From Plantibacter flavus (GTDB lineage Bacteria; Actinomycetota; Actinomycetes; Actinomycetales; Microbacteriaceae), in assembly GCF_900177615.1 (NCBI RefSeq), contig NZ_FXAP01000002.1, positions 620,001-684,000 of the forward strand: a stretch of 64,000 nt of DNA. The letters run 5' to 3'. A program made the position numbers and the translations under genes. The notes under the pieces are model-generated. The model was not told where the DNA came from. It searched no databases and was given only the letters and a program-made list of their open reading frames with translations. Positions 27,034 through 36,552 of this stretch are shown one piece after another (positions within the stretch are counted from its first letter, which is position 1; every line of letters begins with the position of its first letter).

Positions 27034-27260
27034 CCCAGAACTGCAATTGGAACCGTCAAACGAACAGTTCTGTCGGTGAAGTCATCACCGACGGTGTCTC
27101 CACCACGAGGGTCGCATAGCCGGTTCAGGTCGGGATTCGGCGAGCGATCGAGATCGATGCACCGGACGCTGCGCCCTGTCCACGGAGCAACAACGGACGA
27201 ATACATCTACCTCATTGACCCGGCGACGACTCGCCGACATGACCATTAGGGAGCCACTCT

Positions 27261-28208
27261 GTGATTTCTTCTACGATCGACTGGACAGCCCGCACAAGCG
27301 CGGCCACGCGCATCATCCGCCGACACCTACCACCAACACCCTTGGTGCCGATCGTACTCGATGGCTTCGCAGCTCCGGCTTACCTGAAACTTGAGACGTT
27401 ACAGCCCACCGGCTCATTCAAAGTTCGCGGCGCCCTCGCGGCAGTCGCCGCATCAGCACGTGACTTCCGCCCAGTCATCACAGCCTCAGCCGGTAACCAT
27501 GGCCTCGGAATCGCCTACGCGGCCACTCTTATCGGCGCAGATGCCTCCATCGTTGTGCCAGCGAACGCGTCGCCAGCCAAAGTCCAAGCTTTGGGCAAAT
27601 ATGCAGTCGAACTTCGCCTGATAGGTGATGGATACGACGAGGCCGAAGCGGCCGCAGTCAACGTCGCTGAGGCGCTGGGTGCACGGTTCGTGTCCGCATA
27701 TGATGACCCCGATGTGATCGCCGGCCAATCGACCATCATCGCCGAAGTTGCCGACGAGATACCCGGCCCGTTTCAGATTGTGGTTCCTGTCGGCGGCGGC
27801 GGTCTTGCTGCTGGCACTGGACTCGCTGCCCCTGAACGAGCTCGCGTTATTGGCGTCGAAGCGGCAGCTTCCCGGGCGGTGTCGGAGGCGATGACGACCG
27901 GTCGCATCGTCGACGTCGACATCCATCAGACCCTCGCTGACGGCCTGGCCGGCAACATCGCTCAAGGCTGCATCACCCCTTCTCTCCTGTCGGAGAATCG
28001 GGTCACCACGACCGCCGTCGCGGAAGACGCTATTCGTGCGGCCGTCCGACACCTCGCTCTGCGGCACGGAGTCATAGCCGAGGGGGCCGCCAGTGTGGGG
28101 ATAGCAGCCGCGCAAGCAGGACTTATCCAAGCCGATCTCCCCGCGGTGTTCGTGATCACTGGGCGCAACATTACCGGCGAGCAGCTCGCTCAGCTGGTCA
28201 GCCCATGA
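27261..28208 (+). CDS. PLP-dependent threonine/serine dehydratase-like enzyme (EutB-like)
   Basis: This is a 315-residue fold-type II PLP enzyme. The cofactor lysine lies in PTGSFKVRGA (about residue 54), the substrate loop is SAGNHG (77-82) and the phosphate-binding loop is VGGGGLAAG (about 176). This matches threonine ammonia-lyase / serine racemase relatives. The GTG start has AGGGAG 7 bp upstream. The stop overlaps the start of the ornithine cyclodeaminase-family gene, the same pairing as eutB-eutC in ectoine degradation, but no ectoine hydrolase or transporter genes are present here. The substrate is therefore unknown; a hydroxy- or diamino acid is likely. Confidence 0.85.
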   Translation: MISSTIDWTARTSAATRIIRRHLPPTPLVPIVLDGFAAPAYLKLETLQPTGSFKVRGALAAVAASARDFRPVITASAGNHGLGIAYAATLIGADASIVVPANASPAKVQALGKYAVELRLIGDGYDEAEAAAVNVAEALGARFVSAYDDPDVIAGQSTIIAEVADEIPGPFQIVVPVGGGGLAAGTGLAAPERARVIGVEAAASRAVSEAMTTGRIVDVDIHQTLADGLAGNIAQGCITPSLLSENRVTTTAVAEDAIRAAVRHLALRHGVIAEGAASVGIAAAQAGLIQADLPAVFVITGRNITGEQLAQLVSP

Positions 28209-29152
28209 GGACCACACCACCAGTCTTCTCGGCCGACGAAATCCGCGCAACCCTCACGATGAGTGATGCCATCGAATCTGCCCGCACCGCGTTCCGAGCC
28301 CTGCACGCGCAAACGGTGGAGTCGCCGCCGCCGTGGCACCTGAATGTCTCCGAGCATCGCGGCGAACTGCATGTGAAAGGCGCCGCAGTGCACGGTGCAC
28401 CACACCTATCGGTCAAGGTGGCGACCGGATTTCCTGGCAACGCCTGCCATGGGGTCCCCACCTCCGATGGCCTCACCGCAGTGGTCGACAGCGCGACCGG
28501 TCGCATCGCTGCACTGTTCCTCGACGGCGGCTATCTCACCGAGCTTCGCACCGGAGCCGCCGGCGCCCTCGCGCTCGATCTGCTTGCTCCTGCAGAGGTC
28601 GAGGAACTCGCGATTGTCGGCAGCGGTGGACAGGCGCGCTTCCAGATCGAGGCCGCGCTCCACGTGCGCACTCCAGAACGAATAACCGTCTATGGTCGGA
28701 ACGAGGACCGCATGCGGGCGTTCGCAACCTGGATTCAAGAACGCGCCGATATTCCCGTTCGACGAGCAGCCTTGGACGACTCGCCGATGACGGCCACGGC
28801 CGTAGTCACCGTTACCCCTTCAACTGTGCCCGTGCTGTACTCGCACCAGATCAGGGCTGGCACTCATGTCACCGCAATCGGCTCTGACGGGCCGGGCAAA
28901 CGCGAGCTCGAGCCGTCATTATTGCGCCGCGCTGACCTCATCGTCGTCGATTCCCTTCATCAATCCCAGACGCTCGGAGAACTCCAAGGCATCGACCTAG
29001 GAGGCCAGGACGTTGTTACTCTCGGATCTTTGCTCCACAGGCGCAGGACTGATCGGGATCCAGATCTGCTGACCATCGCAGATTTGTCCGGTACCGGCGC
29101 ACAAGACGCCGCAATTGCTGCCCTCGCGGCAAGACGACTGCTCGACAACTGA
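28205..29152 (+). CDS. Ornithine cyclodeaminase / mu-crystallin family protein (EutC-like)
   Basis: This is a 315-residue NAD(P)-dependent protein of the OCD/mu-crystallin family. Substrate-site segments include LHVKGAAVHGAPHLSVKVATGF and the Rossmann loop is LAIVGSGGQARFQIEA (about residues 137-152). The C-terminal half shows TAIGSDGPGKREL, the usual family position for the catalytic Asp. It is translationally coupled to the PLP lyase (ATGA). The two enzymes probably act in sequence on an amino acid or its imine. Confidence 0.86.
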   Translation: MRTTPPVFSADEIRATLTMSDAIESARTAFRALHAQTVESPPPWHLNVSEHRGELHVKGAAVHGAPHLSVKVATGFPGNACHGVPTSDGLTAVVDSATGRIAALFLDGGYLTELRTGAAGALALDLLAPAEVEELAIVGSGGQARFQIEAALHVRTPERITVYGRNEDRMRAFATWIQERADIPVRRAALDDSPMTATAVVTVTPSTVPVLYSHQIRAGTHVTAIGSDGPGKRELEPSLLRRADLIVVDSLHQSQTLGELQGIDLGGQDVVTLGSLLHRRRTDRDPDLLTIADLSGTGAQDAAIAALAARRLLDN

Positions 29153-29838
29153 CGCGCAGGACGAGATTGATGCTGAGCTTGATTGCGCGGGGCTGCTCGC
29201 GCGCCGCAAGCTCAGTCCGGTAAGCCGGAGACTCTCCGGACGGCAAAGGTTGCCGCCTCCATCGCACACGACTCGGACCGCGATCGCAAATGACTCGACG
29301 CGTCAGAAAGACGTTACGGGCGCCACTTACGCGGTGCGAAGTCGACACGCCCGCTTCGCACCGCGTTTGAGCACAAGGTCAGTCGGCGATGCAGAAGGTC
29401 TGCTCGGCATTCGCCAGCGGCGCCACCGAGCACTCAGCTGGGCTGCTGGCGTGATCGTCCGCGCCGAAGTTCACCGTGACTGTCAACTCGTTGCCGAAGG
29501 TGGTCTGATGCACGTGGTCATCGATACGTTCGAACGAAGTGAGCGGTGCTCTTGTCGGAGGTCGGCAACACTGCTGTGCACGGCAGTGCCGTCGCTGTGG
29601 TGGCTTCATATGGGAGTCCAAGGCAAACCGTTTGACGACAGGAAACTCCGTTCCGCGAGTGGCCGCTGTGCCTCGCCTCATCGCACGCGGCGTGAGTCTT
29701 GGCGCTCCTGTCCGAACAGCGGATGTTTCGACGGTGTATCAGCAAAGCGTTGACGCTCTCGCAACATTGGAATTGGTGAGCTGGAGCACCGCTGCCGAAC
29801 GAGAACGAGAGTTCGGCGGCATCACAGTGAGGAACTCT
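29153..29838. other. Intergenic region with a terminator and a possible gene remnant
   Basis: Besides the hairpin at 29173-29215, the minus strand between 29379 and about 29530 reads like the C-terminal end of a larger protein (FERIDDHVHQTTFGNELTVT, then VNFG, ending CIAD) without an intact upstream part. I see nothing else that is coding. Confidence 0.35.
29173..29215 (+). terminator. Probable terminator of the lyase/OCD operon
   Basis: CTGAGCTTG (29173-29181) pairs with CAAGCTCAG (29207-29215), with a partly paired GC-rich loop. It starts 20 bp after the stop codon. A second short stem CCGGAG-ACT-CTCCGG (29225-29239) follows. Confidence 0.55.
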
Positions 29839-30972
29839 ATGAACCACGTCTTCGACGATGAGCTCGACAGTTCAGTCGACAACCAACCCCCGCTTCCGCG
29901 CACCCCCCGACGTCGGAGAATGCTCATTGCCAGCATCGCCGTGAGCGCTCTAATACTGGGCGGCGGCGGCACCGCGTACACCTTTGCGCGACAGAGCGAG
30001 GAGGCCGCCGCTGAAGAGCGCCCGACGATCAGGACGTCAACGGCGAAGATCGAACAGGGAACGCTCGCCGGGAGCCGCCAGTCGCCGGGCACTCTTGACT
30101 TCGCTGACAAACGAACCATCGCGGCGGGTTCCGGAGGTACGCTCACCGCGACCGCTCCGATCGGCAGTCAAGTGGCTCTTGGGAACGGTTTGTACTGGGT
30201 CGATAACACGCCGGTTCTGTTGCTGCACGGGCCGCTACCTGCGTGGCGTGCGTTCGGGCTCGGAATGGGCAACGGACCGGATGTCATGCAGCTCGAGATG
30301 AGTCTCGCGGCGCTCGGCTACTTCGATCGCACTCCTGATCTCGAATTCGCCGAGTCGACCGAGCGCGCGATCAAGCGGTGGCAGAAAGCACTCGGACTCG
30401 AGCAGACGGGTCGTCTTGAACTCGGTTCCGTTATCTTCATGGCCGGGGATGTTCGTGTTGGATCGGTCGACGCAGCGCTTGGCTCGCAGATCGGCCAGGG
30501 TGGCAACGTGCTGACGGTGACGTCGCTCGGCAAACGAGTCCAGGTGGATCTGAAGACCGCCGATCAGCGGCTCGCTGTGGTTGGCGCCACAGTGACCATC
30601 AGCCTGCCCGGGGGGACCACGACCTCCGGGACCGTCTCCGTTGTCGGTGCGCCCGTGGAAAAGGAGTCGAATGGCCAATCGAGCGTCAGCATTCCGGTCA
30701 CGATCGATCTCGACGACCTTGCTGTCGTTGCGGATCTGCAGCGCGCCACGGTGACCGTTGGGTTTCCCTCCGAGCGACGCGAAGACGTGCTTTCCGTGCC
30801 AGTGGAAGCACTCACGGCCCTCGATAGCGAGCGGTTTGGTGTCGAAGTCGTGAACGCCGACGGAACCACGAAGCGCATTCCGGTCACGACTGGGTTGTTC
30901 GCCGACGGTCGGGTGGAAATCAGTGGCGGTGGCGTCACTGCCGGTGTCGACGTCGTGGTGCCGGCAGCATGA
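29839..30972 (+). CDS. MacA-like efflux adaptor with peptidoglycan-binding domain
   Basis: This is a 377-residue membrane-anchored protein. A cytoplasmic N-terminus and one membrane helix (about residues 28-50) precede a biotinyl-lipoyl-like part. An inserted PG_binding_1 domain (DVMQLEMSLAALGYF, then ESTERAIKRWQKALGL, about residues 155-190) is followed by a beta-barrel region with VDLKTADQRLAVVGATVTI and PVEALTALDSERFGV. This layout is typical of actinobacterial adaptors next to MacB-type transporters. GAGGA precedes the ATG, and the stop overlaps the ABC ATPase start. It would connect the transporter to the cell wall. Confidence 0.87.
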   Translation: MNHVFDDELDSSVDNQPPLPRTPRRRRMLIASIAVSALILGGGGTAYTFARQSEEAAAEERPTIRTSTAKIEQGTLAGSRQSPGTLDFADKRTIAAGSGGTLTATAPIGSQVALGNGLYWVDNTPVLLLHGPLPAWRAFGLGMGNGPDVMQLEMSLAALGYFDRTPDLEFAESTERAIKRWQKALGLEQTGRLELGSVIFMAGDVRVGSVDAALGSQIGQGGNVLTVTSLGKRVQVDLKTADQRLAVVGATVTISLPGGTTTSGTVSVVGAPVEKESNGQSSVSIPVTIDLDDLAVVADLQRATVTVGFPSERREDVLSVPVEALTALDSERFGVEVVNADGTTKRIPVTTGLFADGRVEISGGGVTAGVDVVVPAA

Positions 30973-31652
30973 GTGACATTGTGCGACTCGAAGGGGTTGG
31001 TCGCAGCTACGGCAGCCCTGCGGTGCACGCTCTCGCGGGTGTTGACCTCACCATCACGACAGGCGAGTTTGTCGCCATCGTTGGCCCGAGCGGTTCAGGT
31101 AAGTCGACGATGCTGAACCTGATCGGCACCCTCGACCGGCCAAGTAGCGGCTCCGCATTCATCGATGGAGAAGACGTCCAGCAGCTCTCCGATGCGAGGC
31201 TCTCGGCACTGCGTGCATACCGTATCGGCTTCGTGTTTCAACAATTCCACCTGGCCGAAGGGACAACTGCGACCGACAATGTTGCCGATGGGCTCGTCTA
31301 CACCGGCATTCGGCGTTCGGAACGACGCCGGCGTGCGAGCTTGGCGCTGACCAGGGTCGGGCTTGGGCACCGGCTCGATCACCGCCCCAACCAGATGTCC
31401 GGCGGCGAACGGCAACGCGTCGCCATCGCCCGCGCTGTGGTTGGCAACCCGCCACTGCTGCTCGCTGACGAACCCACCGGCAACCTCGACTCGTCATCGG
31501 GTGCGACCGTCGTCGCGCTGCTCCGAGAGCTGAACGACGCCGGTACAACGGTCGTAGTCATCACTCACGATGTCGACCTCGCCGCTCAACTCCCTCGCCG
31601 CGTGTCCATCCGCGACGGCAGAGTAGTCGCCGATTCCGGAGTGGCAGCATGA
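30969..31652 (+). CDS. ABC transporter ATP-binding protein (MacB/LolD type)
   Basis: This is a 227-residue ATPase. Walker A is GPSGSGKST (about residues 39-47), the Q-loop VFQQFHL, the signature [13 protein letters not shown] (about 140-152), Walker [13 protein letters not shown] and the H-loop VVITHD. The MacB/LolD class is indicated by the [10 protein letters not shown] segment and the gene order adaptor-ATPase-permease, all with ATGA overlaps. It drives the permease at 31649-32845. Confidence 0.93.
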   Translation: MSDIVRLEGVGRSYGSPAVHALAGVDLTITTGEFVAIVGPSGSGKSTMLNLIGTLDRPSSGSAFIDGEDVQQLSDARLSALRAYRIGFVFQQFHLAEGTTATDNVADGLVYTGIRRSERRRRASLALTRVGLGHRLDHRPNQMSGGERQRVAIARAVVGNPPLLLADEPTGNLDSSSGATVVALLRELNDAGTTVVVITHDVDLAAQLPRRVSIRDGRVVADSGVAA

Positions 31653-32845
31653 GGCGCGAGAACGGGCGAGCGTCGAAACTGCTAGCCCGAGATGTGTTGC
31701 ATCTGGGGACAACAGGACTTCGGTCCAGGCCCACCAGAGCAATTCTCTCTGCGCTTGGCATCGCCATCGGCATCGCGGCGATGATCGCCGTCGTGGGAAT
31801 CTCCTCATCGAGCCAGGCGCAGTTGAACCAGCAGCTCGACTCGTTAGGTACAAACCTGCTACGCGTCACAGCGGGGAAGAGTCTGGCAGGTGAGGATGCG
31901 CAACTGCCTACGAACGCTGTTGCGAAAGTCGGGCAGATCGCGGGCGTTCAGCACGTCGGGTCGACTGCGGCGCTGCAGAAGCAGGCCATCTACCGCAGCA
32001 ACCTGATCGAAGCCGGCCGTACCGGAGGCATCGGGGTGCACGCCGCATCAAGCGGCCTCTTCGCCGTTGTCGGCGCCGAGCTCGTTGCCGGTTCCTGGTT
32101 CAACCACGCCACCGCTTCGTACCCGACCGTCGTCCTGGGCGCGATCGCTGCTGAGCGCCTCGGGGTTTCCTCGTCAGGCATGCTCGTCTGGCTTGGAGAA
32201 CAACAGTTCACAGTCATCGGCATCCTCGCACCAGTCGCCTTGGCTGAGGAGCTCGATACCTCGGCCCTGATTGGTGAACAAATTGCCGAGTCGCTCTTTG
32301 GCTTCAGCGGAAATCCGACAACAATCTACGAGAGATCCACTGATGCCTCCGTCGAAACGGTCCGTCAACTCCTCGCCCGCACCGTCAGCCCCCAAGCGCC
32401 CACAGAGGTCCAAGTATCTCGCCCCTCCGACGCGCTGGCTGCGAAGAAAGCCGCAGATCAAGCCTTCACCGGGCTGCTCCTCGGTCTTGGCTCCGTAGCG
32501 CTGCTCGTCGGCGGCATCGGAGTAGCCAACACCATGGTTATCTCCGTCCTTGAACGCCGCAGGGAAATCGGTCTGCGGCGGGCCCTCGGGGCGACGCGCG
32601 GGCATATCCGTTCACAGTTCCTCACCGAAGCGCTCCTCCTGTCGGCACTCGGTGGTATCACCGGCGCGGCGCTGGGCAGCGTGGTGACTGTCATCTTGGC
32701 GACCCTCTCCCAGTGGCCCGTTTCACTCCCTCCACTTGCCCTCGCAGGAGGCGTCGGAGCAACCCTCGCCATCGGAGCTATTGCCGGGCTTTATCCCGCG
32801 ATTCGGGCCTCACACACGCCACCAACCGAGGCTCTCAGCAGCTGA
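31649..32845 (+). CDS. ABC transporter permease (MacB/FtsX type)
   Basis: This is a 398-residue permease with the MacB layout: one N-terminal helix (AILSALGIAIGIAAMIAVVGI), a large extracytoplasmic MacB_PCD domain (about residues 55-260), and three C-terminal helices with VGGIGVANTMVISVLERRREIGLRRALGA (split here by the membrane segment), the FtsX-family signature. The C-terminus LYPAIRASHTPPTEALSS is typical. Substrates may be peptides, toxins or cell-wall-active compounds; the adjoining two-component pair and lipoprotein suggest a stress-responsive export module. Confidence 0.92.
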   Translation: MRRENGRASKLLARDVLHLGTTGLRSRPTRAILSALGIAIGIAAMIAVVGISSSSQAQLNQQLDSLGTNLLRVTAGKSLAGEDAQLPTNAVAKVGQIAGVQHVGSTAALQKQAIYRSNLIEAGRTGGIGVHAASSGLFAVVGAELVAGSWFNHATASYPTVVLGAIAAERLGVSSSGMLVWLGEQQFTVIGILAPVALAEELDTSALIGEQIAESLFGFSGNPTTIYERSTDASVETVRQLLARTVSPQAPTEVQVSRPSDALAAKKAADQAFTGLLLGLGSVALLVGGIGVANTMVISVLERRREIGLRRALGATRGHIRSQFLTEALLLSALGGITGAALGSVVTVILATLSQWPVSLPPLALAGGVGATLAIGAIAGLYPAIRASHTPPTEALSS

Positions 32846-33070
32846 GCGCTGTCTTGTCCGGCAGCACATACGTTCAACAGACGCTGCCCGTAGGCGGTGA
32901 ACGATATCGCGTTGTCAGTCGGCACTCTGGCACGTCTCGCGCGGCTCAAACGTGTTGCTCGCTGGACATTCCTTTGATGCTCTGGCAACACGGCAACTGC
33001 TGGAGTGGAACCACCTGATGACGGCCCGACCGCATCGCAGCCACAAACCTGATCACCAGAAAGGCGCCAC

Positions 33071-33583
33071 ATGTCCATCGACCACACCCTCGCCCCTCCC
33101 GGAACACCTCGCCGGAAGTCGCTCGCGATCCTGCTGGCTTTGCCGCTCTTGATCGGCGCGCTGACCGCCTGCAGCACCGCCGACTCAAAACCCAGCAGCG
33201 GCAGTCAACTCAGCTTCGACGACTACCAACTCGCTTACGCGCAGTGCATGCGAGACGAGGGTATCGACTACCCAGACCCAGAGTCAGGTCAAGCCATCTC
33301 ACCGAAGTTCGACCAAGACAACGCCGACGCGATGAACGCGGCATCCAACACATGCACGAATAAACTCGGCACCCCGCCGGCTCCCCCAGGAGGAGTGCAG
33401 AGCGAAGCCGAGTCGAAGGCAGAGATGTTGGAGATGGCACAGTGCTTCCGCGACCACGGACTCGATGTGCCCGATCCAAAAGACGGGGAAGGATTTTCCC
33501 TTCCGACGGATGCCCCCGACGAGGTGTTCGAGGCCTGCGGGATCACCTCCGGCGGCAGCGGAGCAGTGACCGTCGAGGGCTAG
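33071..33583 (+). CDS. Lipoprotein with two DYPDP-type repeats
   Basis: This is a 170-residue lipoprotein: signal peptide with lipobox LTAC (Cys34), then a Ser-rich linker. The mature part has two related blocks, AQCMRDEGIDYPDPESG and AQCFRDHGLDVPDPKDG, each with a Cys two residues after Ala-Gln, and further cysteines near NTCTNK and FEACG that could pair. AAAGG precedes the ATG. It lies between the MacAB-type genes and the OmpR/kinase pair, so it may sense or bind the exported substrate; that is inference. Confidence 0.82.
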   Translation: MSIDHTLAPPGTPRRKSLAILLALPLLIGALTACSTADSKPSSGSQLSFDDYQLAYAQCMRDEGIDYPDPESGQAISPKFDQDNADAMNAASNTCTNKLGTPPAPPGGVQSEAESKAEMLEMAQCFRDHGLDVPDPKDGEGFSLPTDAPDEVFEACGITSGGSGAVTVEG

Positions 33584-33989
33584 ACGGAGGCGCGTCGGGA
33601 ACCGTACCTCGCCGCGAATAAGCGGGAGACCGACCCAGGCGCGCTGACCGGCGCGTCTGGGTCGGTCACGCTTGGAAAGCCTCGAGCCGCTGCCTGTAGG
33701 TGACTGCCACAGCGCAACTGAATTTGTCTGCACTCGTCGTCACCCCGAGCGGATGAGGTCGACGAGGGCGGTCCCGAACGCTCTGCGCCCGCCCACGAGC
33801 ACATCCGGGCATCGAACAGCGGTAGTGCCTGGCACTTGTCCACGCGCATTGATGGGGCAGAAGTGCTCGCATCACCTGCGCGAGACTCGCTCCCGACCTA
33901 CTCGTTCACAGCTCTCTTTACGATATCACTACATTCGCTTTGAGATACTTACATTAAAATGTTTCAGAGAATAGAACGAAGGAGTACAT
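33584..33989. other. Intergenic: terminator then an AT-rich promoter region
   Basis: A strong hairpin (33628-33667) follows the lipoprotein gene. From about 33900 the DNA becomes AT-rich up to the response-regulator start, which is probably its promoter region; I do not see an unambiguous -35/-10 pair. Confidence 0.45.
33628..33667 (+). terminator. Terminator after the lipoprotein gene
   Basis: GACCGACCCAG (33628-33638) pairs with CTGGGTCGGTC (33657-33667), and the stem continues inward through GCGCGC/GCGCGT for about 17 bp in total, with a 6-nt loop. It separates the export operon from the two-component genes. Confidence 0.75.
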
Positions 33990-34658
33990 GTGCGGGTCCT
34001 GATTGTGGAGGACGAGGTCTACCTCGCGAAAGCGATCCGGTCCGGGCTCGGGCACGAGGCAATCGCCGCCGACATTACTCACGATGGCGCTAGCGCCCTC
34101 GAAGCCATCTCCGTGTCCGCCTACGACGCACTCATTCTTGATCGAGACCTGCCCGTCGTCCACGGTGATGAGGTCTGTCGCCGCGTCGTGGCCGACTACC
34201 CAGCGGTGCGAGTGCTGATGCTCACCGCAGCGAGAGGGCTCGACCATACGGTGTCGGGACTGCGGCTCGGCGCCGACGACTATCTTGTGAAGCCGTTTGA
34301 GTTCCCGGAGCTTGTGGCTCGGCTGCGCGCGCTCGCCCGCCGCACGGTCGATGCGCGCCCGCCGGTTCTGGAACGCGCCGGGATCCGTCTGGATCCATTC
34401 CGCCGGGAGGTCACTCGGGATGGCGTCGACGTGCGGCTATCTCGGAAAGAGTTCGCGGTCCTCGAACAGCTACTCCTCGCCGACGGTGGAGTTGTCAGTG
34501 CGGAGATGCTCCTCGAAAAGGCATGGGACGAGCGCGCGGACCCGTTCACGAACACGATCCGCGTCACGGTCTCAAACCTGCGTAGGCGGCTGGGTGTGCC
34601 CTGGGTCATTCAAACCGTCCCCGGTAGTGGTTACAAGATTGACGAGGTCCTCGCGTGA
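33990..34658 (+). CDS. OmpR/PhoB-family response regulator
   Basis: This is a 222-residue two-domain regulator. The receiver has acidic VEDE (residues 6-9), phosphoacceptor Asp in LILDRDLPVVHG (about residue 51), Thr in MLTAARG and Lys in LVKPFEF. The C-terminal winged helix (about 125-220) shows RLSRKEFAVLEQLL and TIRVTVSNLRRRLG with the wing GSGYKI. The GTG start has GAAGGAG 5-6 bp upstream. Its stop overlaps the kinase start (GTGA). It probably controls the adjacent MacAB-type operon. Confidence 0.93.
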   Translation: MRVLIVEDEVYLAKAIRSGLGHEAIAADITHDGASALEAISVSAYDALILDRDLPVVHGDEVCRRVVADYPAVRVLMLTAARGLDHTVSGLRLGADDYLVKPFEFPELVARLRALARRTVDARPPVLERAGIRLDPFRREVTRDGVDVRLSRKEFAVLEQLLLADGGVVSAEMLLEKAWDERADPFTNTIRVTVSNLRRRLGVPWVIQTVPGSGYKIDEVLA

Positions 34659-35872
34659 GTTCCGCGGTCGATGGCGCCCAGCTGCACGGTAGACCACGCC
34701 GTCTCACCGTGCGAGCCAGGTTGACTCTGACCTACACGGCGCTGTTTACGGTAGCGGGCGCGATCATGCTCGCGAGTATCTACCTCTTCATGCGATACGT
34801 TCCCACCTATGCGATTCGCGCGGTTGATGTCGAGGACCTGCGTTCGACGAAAGAGTATGTCCAAGCTTCGCCGGAAGTTACCCCTGAGGCCTTCGTTTCG
34901 CCGGCCTTGGTGGTCTCGGATCAGTCCGACATCCTCAACACACTCCTCGCAGCATCAGCGCTCGTTCTGGTCTTGCTCGCCGGGTTGAGTGCGGGCGCGG
35001 GCTGGATCATCTCTGGACGTATGCTCAAACCGTTGCAAGAGATCACCGCCGCAGCACAGCGAGCGGCCACTGGGACGTTCGACCACCGCGTCGCACTCGC
35101 CGGCCCTCGAGACGAAATCACTGAGCTCTCTGACACCTTCGACCACATGCTGGAACGGCTCGGAAGAGCATTTCAGGCGCAGCAACGCTTCGCAGCCAAC
35201 GCCTCGCACGAACTACGCACGCCGCTCGCCATCACGCAGACGATACTCGACGTCGCGAAACGCGACAGCGGCCTCGACGGCAACATGATGCACGTTCTCG
35301 ACCAGCTCCGGGAGACCAACACTCGCAGCATTGACACGGTTGAAGCGATCCTCGATCTAGCCGACCTCGACCGAGGCGACCTCGAGACAACAAACTGCGA
35401 CCTCCAGTCGTTCATTGCGGACGCCTTCCGCGACGTCGACCGTGAAGCATCCGCACGTGGCATCAGGATCAGCATCGATACTCGACCTGCCGAGATCGAA
35501 GCAGACCCGCAATTGCTCGCCCAACTGCTTGGCAACCTCCTGCACAACGCGGTGCGCCACAACATAGATGGCGGAAGCATCTCAATCCGATCCGGCCTCA
35601 CCGCCGGGCTGGCCGGCGTTCGCGCATATATCGAGGTCTCTAATTCCGGAGCAATCCTTTCTAAGGACCGTGTCGGGCGTCTCATGGAACCCTTCTACCG
35701 CGACGAGGGCCGAGTGGCCTCCGGTGCCTCCGGGTCGCGCGGGCTCGGGCTGACGATTGTGAACAGCATTGTTGCCGCGCACCACGGCACGATCGGTCTC
35801 ACCCCGAACGCTGACGGCGGTCTTCGCGTGCGAGTCGAGTTTCAACACCCACCGCGTGCTCGAACGGCCTGA
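34655..35872 (+). CDS. Sensor histidine kinase
   Basis: This is a 405-residue membrane kinase. Two membrane helices (about residues 28-48 and 97-120) flank a short extracellular loop. A HAMP domain (GRMLKPLQEITAAAQRAATG) follows, then the HisKA box with the phosphorylated His in ANASHELRTPLAI, and an HATPase domain with the N-box NLLHNAVRHN, F-box MEPFYR and G-box GSRGLGLTIV. The GTG start overlaps the regulator stop. The sensor loop is only about 45 residues, so it may sense through the membrane or a partner. Confidence 0.92.
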   Translation: MSSAVDGAQLHGRPRRLTVRARLTLTYTALFTVAGAIMLASIYLFMRYVPTYAIRAVDVEDLRSTKEYVQASPEVTPEAFVSPALVVSDQSDILNTLLAASALVLVLLAGLSAGAGWIISGRMLKPLQEITAAAQRAATGTFDHRVALAGPRDEITELSDTFDHMLERLGRAFQAQQRFAANASHELRTPLAITQTILDVAKRDSGLDGNMMHVLDQLRETNTRSIDTVEAILDLADLDRGDLETTNCDLQSFIADAFRDVDREASARGIRISIDTRPAEIEADPQLLAQLLGNLLHNAVRHNIDGGSISIRSGLTAGLAGVRAYIEVSNSGAILSKDRVGRLMEPFYRDEGRVASGASGSRGLGLTIVNSIVAAHHGTIGLTPNADGGLRVRVEFQHPPRARTA

Positions 35873-35929
35873 GACGGTCTCCAGCCGCCGTCATCGACTT
35901 CAAGCCCCCTTGAGGCGCGAATGCTGCTG

Positions 35930-36150
35930 GCCGTTGCAGGCTGCGAAGTCGCAGAGGACCTGCCGTGTCCGGGAGGGGATCGCAAGGCGAATGCAGGCCG
36001 GTCGCAGCTCCGGGGGAAGCAGCGCTCCCGCGGGTACAGCGTCAACATCCTGCGCATGGAGCGTGCTCGGGCTGTCCGCCGGCCGCTGCGCTGTCGCACC
36101 GCTTCCCCATGATGATGCTCACGCGGTCGACCGGACGCCAACATCCGGGC
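35930..36150 (-). pseudogene. Decayed LuxR-regulator fragment, copy of the 37.3-kb gene
   Basis: The minus strand here aligns at the DNA level with the middle of the LuxR gene at 37344-38096. GATGATGC(C/T)CA(T/C)GCGGTCGA is shared (36112-36131 versus about 37583-37602), and a degraded LTLYPRERC stands where the intact gene has LTPRERSVL. The frame is broken and the rest of the HTH is lost. It is the remnant of a duplicated regulator gene. Confidence 0.5.
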
Positions 36151-36162
36151 GGGTGAGGGGGC

Positions 36163-36552
36163 CTATTCGTTCCGCCCCGCCTCTCGATCACTCCCGGCCC
36201 CGTCGCCTCGGCTGGAGAACAAATGCGCCACGTCTGCGTTGTCCACTCGCTCATCGAGTGCCGACAGCAGGGTGGCCGCCTCGGGAGCACGACCCAGCTG
36301 CGCCCGATGCAGTGTTTCCTCGAGCTCATTCGCCGGCCAGTCCTCCAACTGCGCCCAGACGCTGTCCCGATGTGCAAAGGTCCTCACCGGACGCCTTAAC
36401 TCAGAAGCCGCGGCATGAGCCAACGTGTGCCACCGCTCCACAGTCACCTCCGCCGCCGCAAGACTCTCAGCAGTTGCCCCCACTCCGCCATGCAACCGCA
36501 ACCGCAACACCAACAATGCATGCAAAACTCGCTCGTCTTCTTCGTCAACCAT
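36163..36552 (-). CDS. Hypothetical protein
   Basis: This 129-residue charged, mostly helical protein begins MVDEEDERVLHALLVLRLRL and includes a heptad-like AAAEVTVERWHTLAHAAASEL. No signal peptide, membrane helix or known domain is seen. The frame extends upstream to an ATG at 36627; neither start has a strong ribosome-binding site. It stands alone between recombination debris. Codon usage matches its neighbours, which is the main support. Confidence 0.5.
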   Translation of the reverse strand: MVDEEDERVLHALLVLRLRLHGGVGATAESLAAAEVTVERWHTLAHAAASELRRPVRTFAHRDSVWAQLEDWPANELEETLHRAQLGRAPEAATLLSALDERVDNADVAHLFSSRGDGAGSDREAGRNE

